In this document: one piece after another, positions 1 to 7,259 of the stretch
Layout: every line of letters begins with the position of its first letter
How positions within the stretch are numbered: the first letter of the stretch is position 1
Source of the DNA: Streptomyces sp. P3
GTDB lineage: Bacteria; Actinomycetota; Actinomycetes; Streptomycetales; Streptomycetaceae
Assembly: GCA_016893485.2 (NCBI GenBank)
Contig: JAFEKX020000001.1
Coordinates: 2,480,001-2,544,000, forward strand
Reading direction: 5' to 3'
Length of the DNA stretch: 64,000 nt
Program-made: the position numbers and the translations under genes
The notes under the pieces: generated by a model
The model's input: only the letters and a program-made list of their open reading frames with translations
What the model was told of the DNA's origin: nothing
The model's database searches: none

Positions 1-343
1 CCTCGTTCCACCCGGCGGTCATGCCGTAGGCGGCGGTCAGGACGGTCTGGAGGACGGTCTGGCGCTTGGGGAGCTTCTCGGCCATGGCGATGCCGGCGAC
101 GCCGATGCGGGGGCGCAGTTCGAAGACGTCGACCTTGCCGAGGGTCTCGCCGAGGATGGTGGCGGTGCCGCTGCTGGGGAACAGGTAGCTGGACGCGACG
201 TTCAGGAGCGTGGTCTTGCCGGCGCCGTTCGGGCCGAGGATGACCCAGCGCTCGCCCTCCTTGACCGACCAGGAGACCTGGTCCACCAGAGCCCGGCCCT
301 CCCGGACCACGGTTACGTCCTCCAGCTCCAGAACATCGCTCAT
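1..343 (-). CDS. ABC transporter ATP-binding protein (partial)
   Basis: The gene runs leftward off the window edge, so only about 114 N-terminal residues are visible. It is the nucleotide-binding subunit of an ABC system. The Walker A motif GPNGAGKTT lies near residue 40, preceded by an aromatic-rich strand (SWSVKEGERWVILG), and is followed by a helical region typical of small stand-alone ABC ATPases. The ATG at 343 is preferred because GGGAGA sits at a good distance upstream; an in-frame ATG six codons earlier (361) lacks a clear ribosome site. No permease is visible, so substrate and direction of transport cannot be stated. Confidence 0.85.
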   Translation of the reverse strand, partial: MSDVLELEDVTVVREGRALVDQVSWSVKEGERWVILGPNGAGKTTLLNVASSYLFPSSGTATILGETLGKVDVFELRPRIGVAGIAMAEKLPKRQTVLQTVLTAAYGMTAGWNE

Positions 344-475
344 GAGCGCGCTGTCTCCCATTGCATCGTCGGCCTGTCTCGGCTGTCGCGTGCGCCGGTA
401 GGCGCAGCCCTCGAAGAAATCTACGCCACCGGCCGGGCGGTCCATTCCATCGGTCCTGTCCTTAGGGTGGACGCC

Positions 476-1263
476 ATGCTTTCGGAACCACGCTCAGGGC
501 GCCTCGCCGCCTGGGGAAATGCCCTGTTGGCCGGACTTGTCTCACCGGACGACGCCGTGCTCGCCATCGTGGGCGAGGACGCCGTGCACCGGGTGGAGGG
601 GCTGCCGGGCGAGTCGGCGCCCGTCGGACTCACGCTCGCGCTGGGGCGGCTGCGCGCGCTCGGGGTGACCGGACTGCGCGTCGCGCTGCCCACCTCGGGA
701 CACCCACTGGGGCTGAGCGGCCCGCCCGAGTTCAACGCGCGGGCCCTCGACGCGGAGGAGGCGGTGGTCTGCTACGGCGCCGCGCTGGGCCTCGTTCCCG
801 AGGTCTACGAGGCCGGTCCCGCCGGTGATGTCCATGTCGAGGTCGTGTGGCACTGCCTGCCGGTGCGGGAGGCGCCGCCGGCCGATGTGCCCTCGCTCGG
901 GGAGGCGGAGCGGGAGCTGGCGGAGGCGCTGCGGGACGCGACGGAGGTGTTGTCGCGGCTCGACGTCGCCGGGTCGGGGCCGGTGGCGGAGGCGGCGGTC
1001 GACGCGTATCGGGCGCGGGCGGAGCGGGGGCGGGAGGTGTTGGCTCCGGGGTATCCGCCGCGGGCGGTGCGGGTGCTTGAGCTGGCGCAGCGGGTGGGGT
1101 TGCTGGTGTCCGTGGCGTACGACAGCGGGCCTGGGGGTGCGGTGAGTGCGTCCGAGATGTTGGCTCGGGCTGAGGCGTTGCGGCCGGTGGAGCGGACGGC
1201 TCGGCGGGCGCAGGTCGCGGCGTACAACTCCGTTGTGGAGGAGCGGGAGAAGGGGTGCGGTGA
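476..1263 (+). CDS. conserved hypothetical protein, about 260 aa
   Basis: This protein of unknown function begins MLSEPRSGRLAAWGNALL. It has alternating alpha-helical and hydrophobic segments, many Ala, Val and Arg residues, no transmembrane segment and no recognised catalytic motif. The ATG at 476 follows AGGGTGG at good spacing; an in-frame GTG lies three codons upstream. The frame as given stays open into the repeat and terminator beyond it. Restoring one G in the run near 1253 gives a stop at 1261-1263 right after EREKG, which fits the repeat and terminator that follow. It is divergent from the ABC ATPase gene, so they may share a promoter region. Confidence 0.65.
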
Positions 1264-1304
1264 GTGTTCCGCTGCACTGGTCGCCCGGTGTTGGGGTGGG
1301 CGTC

Positions 1305-1380
1305 TTCTGGGGCTGCGCCCCAGTCCCCGCTTCGGCCCTGAAGGGGCCTCGTCCTCAGACGCCGGACGGGCTGGATTTTG
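1305..1380. repeat. dispersed Streptomyces intergenic palindromic repeat
   Basis: The stretch contains a hairpin TGGGGCTGCGCCCCA followed by CCCCGCTTCGGCCCTGAAGG and the tail CAGACGCCGGACGGGCTGG. I recognise this composite as a very common intergenic repeat of Streptomyces chromosomes. It sits immediately after the hypothetical gene and just before a terminator. Copy number in this genome cannot be measured from the window. Confidence 0.7.
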
Positions 1381-1402
1381 CCGGCCTGGGTTGAGAGGTT
1401 GC

Positions 1403-1446
1403 AAAAGGGCCCCGCGAGTCGTCGTTGACTCGTGGGGCCCCTTTTT
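1403..1446. terminator. bidirectional rho-independent terminator
   Basis: Inverted arms AAAAGGGCCCCGCGAGTC and GACTCGTGGGGCCCCTTTTT enclose a six-base loop. The A-run on one side and T-run on the other allow termination in both directions, which suits its position between the convergent hypothetical gene and first chaplin gene. Confidence 0.9.
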
Positions 1447-1457
1447 GTGCTGTGGCG

Positions 1458-1697
1458 TCAGCCGTTGATGCCCTTGTTGCCGAACGCGGGGTTCAGCAGG
1501 CCGATGACGTTGACGCTGTCGCCGACGACGTTGACCGGGACGTGGACGGGGACCTGGACGGCGTTGCCCGAACCGACACCCGGGGACTTCACGGCCGCGC
1601 CGTCGGCACCGGCGTCGGCGAAAGCGGCACCGGCGGAGGCGCCGGCGGCGATACCGGCGACGGTGAGGGCCACAGCGGCCTTCTTGGCGATGTTCAT
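1458..1697 (-). CDS. short chaplin (secreted hydrophobic surface protein)
   Basis: Chaplins are secreted, self-assembling amyloid-like proteins that coat aerial hyphae and spores and lower surface tension. This 79-residue protein has a signal peptide (MNIAKKAAVALTVAGIAAG, cleavage probably after AFA). One chaplin domain follows, with the signatures SPGVGSGN, VQVPVHVPVNVVGDSVNVIG and LLNPAFGNKG. The two cysteines found in most short chaplins are absent, as in ChpE. The gene is intact with a clean ATG at 1697 preceded by AGGAACGCTTCTC on its own strand. A second chaplin gene lies just upstream in the same orientation, separated by its own terminator. Confidence 0.95.
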   Translation of the reverse strand: MNIAKKAAVALTVAGIAAGASAGAAFADAGADGAAVKSPGVGSGNAVQVPVHVPVNVVGDSVNVIGLLNPAFGNKGING

Positions 1698-1850
1698 GAG
1701 AAGCGTTCCTCCTGCGATTGCGTGACCGACCCGGCCGCGGGTCGTGCGCTGATCAACGCGGGGGAAGCGGAAACGGCACGCAGATGCGCGTGTGACTGCC
1801 CGTTCGGATCATTGGCGCGACAAGCCGACCAGGTGACCAGGTGACGAGCA

Positions 1851-1889
1851 GACCGGCCGCCCAGGGAGTGCCCTGGACGGCCGGAGGTC
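1851..1889. terminator. hairpin terminator downstream of second chaplin
   Basis: GGCCG-C-CCAGGG pairs with CCCTGG-A-CGGCC around a four-base loop, with further pairing GACC/GGTC outside. There is no long T-run, which is common in Streptomyces. It lies 22 bp beyond the stop of the leftward chaplin gene and separates the two chaplin transcripts. Confidence 0.7.
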
Positions 1890-1910
1890 ACTGTCGCGTG
1901 GCGACGTGCG

Positions 1911-2149
1911 TCAGCGGTTGACGCCGAGGTCACCGAAGGCGGGGTTCAGGACGCCGATGACGTTCACGCTGTTGCCGACCGCGTTCACCGGGATGTGCAC
2001 CGGGACCTGGACGACGTTGCCCGAGCCGACGCCGGGGAACCGGCGGCCTGGCCGTCGGCCACGCCGTTGGCGGAGGCCAGTCCGGCACCGGCGGCGACAA
2101 GCCCGCCGGCCACCATCGTCACGGCCGCTGCCTTCTTCAGGTTCTTCAC
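1911..2149 (-). CDS. chpE: ChpE-like short chaplin
   Basis: This is a second cysteine-free short chaplin. Its N-terminus VKNLKKAAAVTMVAGG and its domain (SPGVGSGN, VHIPVNAVGNSVNVIGV, LNPAFGDLGVNR) closely resemble ChpE of S. coelicolor as I remember it. The start is a GTG at 2149 with AGGAGG just upstream. One C is missing near 2036, so the signal-peptide half and the chaplin half lie in different frames; restoring it gives 79 residues, the normal length. It precedes the other chaplin gene and is itself preceded, after about 180 bp, by the response-regulator gene on the same strand. Confidence 0.88.
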
Positions 2150-2328
2150 TTCTGAGCCCTCCTAGCGATGACCGCGGCAGGCGCCGCGGCACGCACTGGA
2201 GAACGGCGGGGATCCACGAAGGATGCGCCATTCGGGGACATTCCCACGACGGTATGAATCTCAGCCCGGAAGGGGACGCTCCGTGTTGCCGACGCAGCCC
2301 TTCGACCTCGCCGGATCGCTCTGTCGGG

Positions 2329-2969
2329 TCACCGCGTCAAGCCGTGGCGTACGGCGAACAGGGCGGCCTGGGTTCGGTCCGCCAGGTCGAGCTTCATCAG
2401 GATGTTCGAGACGTGGGTCTTGACCGTCTTCTCGGAGAGCACCAGGGCGCGGGCTATCTCGCGGTTGGAGCGGCCGTCGGCGATCAGGCCGAGCACCTCG
2501 CGCTCCCGCTCCGTGAGCGAACCGCCTCTCCCCTGCCCCGAGTTGGACTCCTCCTGGGACAACAGGACGCCGGCTACCTCGGGTTGGAGCAGGATGTGGC
2601 CCGCGTGCACGGAGCGGATGGCGCCGGCCAGGGCGTCCGGGTCCACGTCCTTGTAGACGTAACCGGCGGCGCCCGCGCGCAGGGCCGGGATCACCGTGCG
2701 CTGTTCGGTGAAGCTGGTGACGATCACACGCGCGCGGGGAGGTCGAGTTCGCGGAGTCTGCGCAGGGCGTCGATGCCGTCCATGCCCGGCATCTTGACGT
2801 CCATGAGGACGACGTCGGGCTTCAACTCCTCGGTGCGGGCGACTCCTTCGGCGCCGTCGGCCGCCTCGCCGACGACCTCGATGTCGTCCTGCACCTCCAG
2901 GAAGGTGCGCAGGCCCCGGCGGACGACCTGGTGGTCGTCGACGATGAGGACCTTGATCGGATCAGCCAC
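2329..2969 (-). CDS. NarL/LuxR-family response regulator
   Basis: This is the output half of a two-component system. The receiver domain (about residues 1-120) starts with KVLIVDDHQVVRRGL, and Asp57 in VVLMDVKMPG is the phosphoacceptor. The C-terminal LuxR helix-turn-helix (about 150-210) reads LTEREREVLGLIADGRSNRE followed by LVLSEKTVKTHVSNIL, so it should bind DNA as a dimer. The two domains are in different frames because one base is missing near 2730; the protein would be about 213 residues. The GTG start overlaps the end of the histidine kinase gene, indicating translational coupling. The target is unknown, though the neighbouring chaplin genes are candidates. Confidence 0.9.
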
Positions 2970-4107
2970 CGGGGACCTCCATCTCGATCGTGGTGCCCTT
3001 TCCGGGCGCCGATTCCACGGTCAGTGTGCCGCCGACGCCGTTGGTGCGGTCCCGCATGGAGACCAGGCCGAGGTGGCGTCCCGCGCGGCGGATCGACTGG
3101 GGTTCGAAGCCGCTGCCGTCGTCGGTGATCCGGAGGACCGCTCCGCAGCCGTGCCGTGCCAGGGTCACGGCGACGTGCTCCCGCGCCGGAGTGGCGCAAC
3201 GCGTTGTGCAGGGCCTCCTGGGCGACGCGGAGCATGGCCTCCTCCTGGGCCGCGGGCAGGGCGCGGAAGCCGCGGCCTGTGAAGGTGACACGCGCGGTGT
3301 GGGCGCGGTCGAGGACCTGGATCTGGGTGCGCAGGGTGGCGATCAGCCCGTCCTCGTCCAGGGCGGCCGGGCGCAACTCGACGACCGCGGCACGGAGTTC
3401 GTCGGCGGCCTCGGCGGCGAGCGCGGCCACCTGCTGGAGTTCGCCCTTGGCGCGGGAGGGGTCGCGGTCCACGAGGTGGCGGCGGCCTGTGCGGTGAGGC
3501 GGAGGGAGAACAGCTTCTGGGCGACCGCGTCGTGCAACTCGTGGGCCAGGCGCGAGCGTTCCTCCGCGATGGTCAGCTCGCGGCTGCGCTCGTAGAGGCG
3601 GGCGTTGGTGAGGGCGATGGCCGCGTGCTGGGCGAGGATGGAGAGCAGTTCCTCGTCCTCCTCGGTGAAGCCGCAACTGCCGTCCTTCTTGGGGCAGTTC
3701 TTGTTCGCGAGGAACAGGGCGCCGATGACCTCGTCGTCGTCGCGGATGGGCAGGCCCAGGAAGTCGGACATGTCGGGGTGGGCCGAGGGCCAGCCCTCGA
3801 AGCGGGGGTCCTTGCGGACGTCGGCCAGGCGCTCGGCCTTCGCCTCGTGCAGCATCGCGGCGAGGATGCCGTGCTGGCGCGGGAGCGGGCCGATGGCCTT
3901 CCACTGGGCGTCGCTGACGCCGTCGACCACGAACTGGGCGAAGCCGCCGTGGTCGTCGGGGACGCCGAGGGCGGCGTACTGCGCGTCGAGCAGCTCGCGG
4001 GCCGAGGCGACGATCGTCTTGAGGACGTCGCGCACCTCGAGATGCCTGCTCATGGCCAGCAGCGCGGAACTCACAGCCGCGAGGCCGGACCGTGGACCGT
4101 GACTCAT
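2962..4107 (-). CDS. GAF-domain sensor histidine kinase (NarL/DevS type)
   Basis: This is a cytoplasmic sensor kinase partnered with the downstream response regulator. Residues about 20-165 form a GAF domain (RELLDAQYAALGVPD to VIGALFLANK), with no membrane segment. The HisKA_3 dimerisation segment follows with the phosphorylated histidine in RLAHELHDAVAQKL. The HATPase_c domain ends the protein, with ITDDGSGF and LGLVSMRDR boxes and GKGTTIEMEVPGG at the C-terminus. Two missing bases, near 3476 and 3187, break the frame between these blocks. The domain order and about 380-residue length match DevS/NreB-like kinases. The signal is unknown; the GAF domain could bind a ligand or cofactor. Confidence 0.9.
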
Positions 4108-4292
4108 GTCCTCACGGTACCGGCGGGGTGTGACAGTGCGGATCGGGCTGGTGACGCCCGTCTTCTGGTCCGGTGGGCCTAGGCCGAAGGGCCCCTGTGG
4201 ATGCGGCCCGGGGCCGACGCGGCGAGGGCGGCCCCGTTCCTACGTTGGGAGCACGCCGATGGCGGCGTAGTGGACGAGGGGACGTGTGTGTC

Positions 4293-4988
4293 ATGTCGGT
4301 AGCGATCATCACGGGGGCGTCCAAGGGACTGGGCCGGGCACTCGCCGAAGCCCTGGCGGCGCGCGGCTGGGATCTGGTGCTGGACGCCAGGACCGAGGGG
4401 ACGCTGGCGGAGGCCGCTGAGGCGGTCGCCGCGTACGGCACGCGCGTGGAGGCCGTCCCCGGGGATGTCACGGACGCCGTGCACCGGGCCGAGCTGGTGG
4501 CGGCGGCGGGGAAGCTGGGCGGTGTCGACCTCCTGGTGAGCAACGCGAGCGCGCTGGGTGCCGAGCCGCTCGTACGGCTCGAGGAGCTGACCCTGGACGG
4601 GCTGCGGCGGGCGCTGGAGGTGAACGTGGTGGCCGCGCTGGGGCTGGTCCAGGAGGCACTGCCGCTGCTGCGGGCCTCGGGGGCGGGCGCGGTGATCGCG
4701 GTCAGCTCGGACGCGGCGGCCGAGGCGTACGAGACGTGGGGCGGATACGGGGCGTCCAAGGCGGCCCTGGACCATCTCGCGGCCGTGCTCGCCGCCGAGG
4801 AGCCCGGGCTGCGGGTGTGGGCGGTGGACCCCGGGGACATGGGCACGGACCTGTACGCGGCGGCCGTACCGGACGACGGTGATCCGCGGCCGGAGCCCTC
4901 GGCCGTGGTGCCGGGCTTCCTGCGGTTGCTGGACGAGCGTCCGGCGAGCGGTCGCTACGGCGCGCCGGCCCTGCTGGAGGAGCGATGA
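4293..4988 (+). CDS. short-chain dehydrogenase/reductase
   Basis: This intact 231-residue classical SDR oxidises or reduces an unidentified alcohol or carbonyl with NAD(P). The Rossmann glycine motif TGASKGLG is at residues 7-14, the NAS motif (SNASALG, in place of NNAG) near residue 85, and the catalytic YGASK near residue 150, preceded by a serine strand (VIAVSSDAA). The ATG at 4293 is chosen because the homologous domain begins at once (SVAIITGASKG); longer in-frame extensions add nothing conserved. Its stop overlaps the ATG at 4985 of the QueA-like gene (ATGA), so the two are probably translated together. Confidence 0.88.
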   Translation: MSVAIITGASKGLGRALAEALAARGWDLVLDARTEGTLAEAAEAVAAYGTRVEAVPGDVTDAVHRAELVAAAGKLGGVDLLVSNASALGAEPLVRLEELTLDGLRRALEVNVVAALGLVQEALPLLRASGAGAVIAVSSDAAAEAYETWGGYGASKAALDHLAAVLAAEEPGLRVWAVDPGDMGTDLYAAAVPDDGDPRPEPSAVVPGFLRLLDERPASGRYGAPALLEER

Positions 4989-6102
4989 CCGTGGCCATGG
5001 GGGTCCCCCGTTCGAGCGCAGTCGAGAGTGGGGAAGGTCCCGGAGGAGCTGTCCGCGCGCGTGCCGGCCGAGCAGCGCGGGCCCGGGCTCGACCGGGACG
5101 CCGTACGACTGCTGGTGTCGCGGGGTACCGAGGTGTCGCATCACGTGTTCGCGGAGTTGCCGCTGTTGCTGCGGGCCGGGGATCTGCTGGTCGTGAACAC
5201 GTCGCCGACGCTCGCCGCCGCGGTGGACGGGTGGATCGGGCACACGCGCGTGGTGGTGCATTTCTCGACGCGGGGCGATGACGGGCGGTGGGCGGTCGAG
5301 CTGCGGGAGCCGGACGGGAAGGGCACGACACGCGCGCGTGCGGGTGGCCCGGAGGGGACGGAGGTGCGGCTTCCCGGGGTGTGCGGCTGGTCCTGGAGGA
5401 GCCGTCGAGCGGGCGGGGCGAGCGGTTGTGGTGGGCGGGGGTGTCCGGTGCGGAGGTGCCCGCGCTGCTGCGGGAGCACGGGCGGCCCATCCGTTACTCC
5501 TATACGGAGCGGGATCAGCCGTTGGGCGTCTATCAGACGGTGTTCTCGTTGCCGGCCGAGGACGGGACCGGCAGTGCGGAGATGCCGAGTGCGGCTCGGC
5601 CGTTCACCGCGCGGCTGGTGGCGGAGGCGGTGAGCCGGGGGTGCAGTTCGCGCCGATCACGCTCCATACCGGGGTGGCGTCGGTGGAGGCGCACGAGCCG
5701 CCGTATCCGGAGCGGTTCGCGGTGCCGGAGGCGTCGGCCCGGTTGATCAACGCGGTCAGGGCCGGGGACGGGCGGGTGATCGCGATCGGGACGACGGCCG
5801 TGCGGGCCGTCGAGTCGGCCGCCGGGGACGACGGGGTCGTACGCGCGCGTGCGGGCTGGACGGACCTCGTCGTGACCCCGGAGCGGGGTGTGCGGGTGGT
5901 GGACGGGCTGCTGACGGGGCTGCACGAGCCGGAGGCCTCGCATCTGCTGATGCTGGAGGCGGTCGCGGGGAGGGACGCCGTGGGCCGGAGTTATGAGGAG
6001 GCGTTGCGCGGGCTCTACCTGTGGCACGAGTTCGGGGACGTGCACCTCATCCTTCCGGAGGAGGGTCCTCACGTGGCGCATTGCTCTCGCAACTGCGGGT
6101 GA
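4985..6102 (+). CDS. S-adenosylmethionine:tRNA ribosyltransferase-isomerase-like protein (QueA family)
   Basis: QueA transfers the ribosyl group of S-adenosylmethionine to a 7-deazaguanine base in tRNA during queuosine synthesis. Family blocks are visible throughout: LRAGDLLVVNTS, YTERDQPLGVYQTVFSLPAE, FTARLVAEAV, APITLHTGVASVE, IAIGTTAVRAVES and the C-terminal LYLWHEFGDVHLILPEEGPH. Missing G residues near 5380 and 5640 break the frame. A small palindromic repeat sits four codons after the ATG at 4985; with its G and C runs at usual length the reading frame passes straight through it. Otherwise translation would begin at a GTG at 5028, which lacks a good ribosome site. Family membership is clear, but whether it acts in queuosine synthesis here is not. 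Confidence 0.8.
4998..5035. repeat. small palindromic repeat (GGGGGTCCCCC ... GTGGGG type)
   Basis: The sequence reads GGGGGTCCCCC, then a middle with GTTCGAGCGCAGTCGAGAGT, then GGGGAAGG. The CCCCC and GGGG ends and the inner CGAG blocks can pair into a hairpin. A near-identical element lies inside cobQ at 63478. I know this as a dispersed small repeat of Streptomyces. Here it sits within the first codons of the QueA-like gene. Confidence 0.75.
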
Positions 6103-6285
6103 GGATGAGGAGAGGGTGATGTGAGCCCGCACATAGGGCGCAGATCACGTACTAGCGGACATAGGAGATATAGGCGTACCGCTTGAGCGGGGCAGACGGT
6201 CCTGTCTGTCCCGTTTTGCCCTTCCCTGCTCCACTACCCGGGATCGTACGTCACACCTTTGCCACAGGTTTTGCGGCCGCTAAGA

Positions 6286-6380
6286 ATTGCAGCCGTCGCT
6301 CAGCGCCGCGGATCTCCTCCGCGGCGTTTGTGCCGGAAGCACCCGCGTCCCCGCCGGACGGTGAGCGACCTCCGCGCAAT
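6286..6380 (+). ncRNA. candidate structured leader RNA upstream of SLT gene
   Basis: Several nested pairings are visible: ATTGC (6286) with GCAAT (6376), and GTCGCTCA (6295) with an exact complement TGAGCGAC (6362). Inside lie a hairpin GCCGCGGA-TCTCC-TCCGCGGC (6305-6325) and a small hairpin GTGC-CGGAA-GCAC (6330-6342). This forms a closed multibranch structure ending 20 bp before the coding start. The 3' part (TGAGCGACCTCCG) faintly resembles the AGCUAACCUCG end of c-di-AMP (ydaO) riboswitches, which often precede actinobacterial cell-wall enzymes. The other ydaO-conserved boxes are missing, so the class is not assigned. Confidence 0.5.
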
Positions 6381-6399
6381 CCGAAGAGGTCCATCCGCC

Positions 6400-7155
6400 A
6401 TGCCCAAGAACCTGAACACTCCTGGTCATAGTCGCCTGACCAAGCTGACCAAGCAGCACAAGATCGCGCTCGCCGGTGTCGCCACGCTCGGCGCCGCGGC
6501 CCTCGCGTTCTCCGCGGTGCCCAGCGACGTGGGGACGACCACGAGCGACGCCGCCCCCACGGCGAAGATCGCGTACAGCTCGGAGCCCATCAAGGGCGTC
6601 AAGGCGAGCGTCACCGACCAGCTCGCCGGCGCGAGCGTGAAGACCGAGGCGATCCAGGCGAAGGCCGACGCCAAGGCGAAGGCCGCGAAGGCCAAGGCGG
6701 ACGCCGCCGCGAAGAAGAAGGCCGCCGCCGAAGCCGCCGCCAAGAAGAAGGCGGAGGCCGCGCGCAAGGCCAAGAAGGCCGCGAGCCGCTCCACCGAGCG
6801 CGTCAGGATCCAGCCCGTCGCCGCGAAGACCTACGCCAACAACCTCAACGGCTGGATCGACCAGGCGCTGGCCATCATGAGGCAGAAGGGCATCCCGGGG
6901 TCGTACAACGGCCTCTACAAGAACATCATGCGGGAGTCCTCGGGCAACCCCAGCGCGATCAACGGCTGGGACGTCAACGCGGTCAACGGCACCCCGTCGA
7001 TCGGCCTGCTCCAGGTGATCCAGCCGACGTTCAACGCGTACCACGTCTCCGGTACCTCGACGAACATCTACGACCCGGTCGCCAACATCACCGCCGCCGC
7101 CAACTACGCGGCCGACCGGTACGGCTCGATCGACAACGTCAACAGCGCGTACTGA
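6400..7155 (+). CDS. secreted transglycosylase SLT-domain protein
   Basis: This intact 251-residue exported protein probably cleaves peptidoglycan glycan strands. An N-terminal hydrophobic segment (HKIALAGVATLGAAALAF, about residues 22-40) serves as signal peptide or anchor. Residues about 85-130 form a Lys/Ala-rich helical linker built from repeats such as AKADAKAKAAKAKADAAAKK. The lysozyme-like SLT fold occupies about 145-250, with the catalytic glutamate in IMRESSGNP and the conserved PSIGLLQVIQPTFNAYH and NITAAANYAADRYGS segments. The ATG at 6400 follows GAAGAGG. The long structured leader upstream suggests control at the RNA level, and a strong terminator follows. Confidence 0.92.
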   Translation: MPKNLNTPGHSRLTKLTKQHKIALAGVATLGAAALAFSAVPSDVGTTTSDAAPTAKIAYSSEPIKGVKASVTDQLAGASVKTEAIQAKADAKAKAAKAKADAAAKKKAAAEAAAKKKAEAARKAKKAASRSTERVRIQPVAAKTYANNLNGWIDQALAIMRQKGIPGSYNGLYKNIMRESSGNPSAINGWDVNAVNGTPSIGLLQVIQPTFNAYHVSGTSTNIYDPVANITAAANYAADRYGSIDNVNSAY

Positions 7156-7186
7156 GACCTCCGGCGGACCTCTGGGTCTCGGTATC

Positions 7187-7232
7187 GACGCCGAAGGGCG
7201 GCACCCCACCAGGGGCGCCGCCCTTCGGCGTC
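7187..7232. terminator. strong bidirectional terminator
   Basis: Perfect 16-bp arms, GACGCCGAAGGGCGGC and GCCGCCCTTCGGCGTC, flank a 14-base loop. It lies between the convergent SLT gene and FHA-ABC gene and can serve both. Confidence 0.9.
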
Positions 7233-7259
7233 GTCGTGGACGAACTGCTTCCGCAAGAA

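Noticed and set aside
4998..5035. GTG at 5028 as the natural start of the QueA-like protein
   Set aside because: It lies within the palindromic repeat and lacks a ribosome site. Overlap of ATG 4985 with the SDR stop, and restored frame with normal run lengths, fit better.
6286..6394. Confident call of a c-di-AMP (ydaO) riboswitch
   Set aside because: Position and a short 3' word fit, but the conserved GGGGGA and GGGTGAA boxes are not found, so only an unassigned structured leader is reported.
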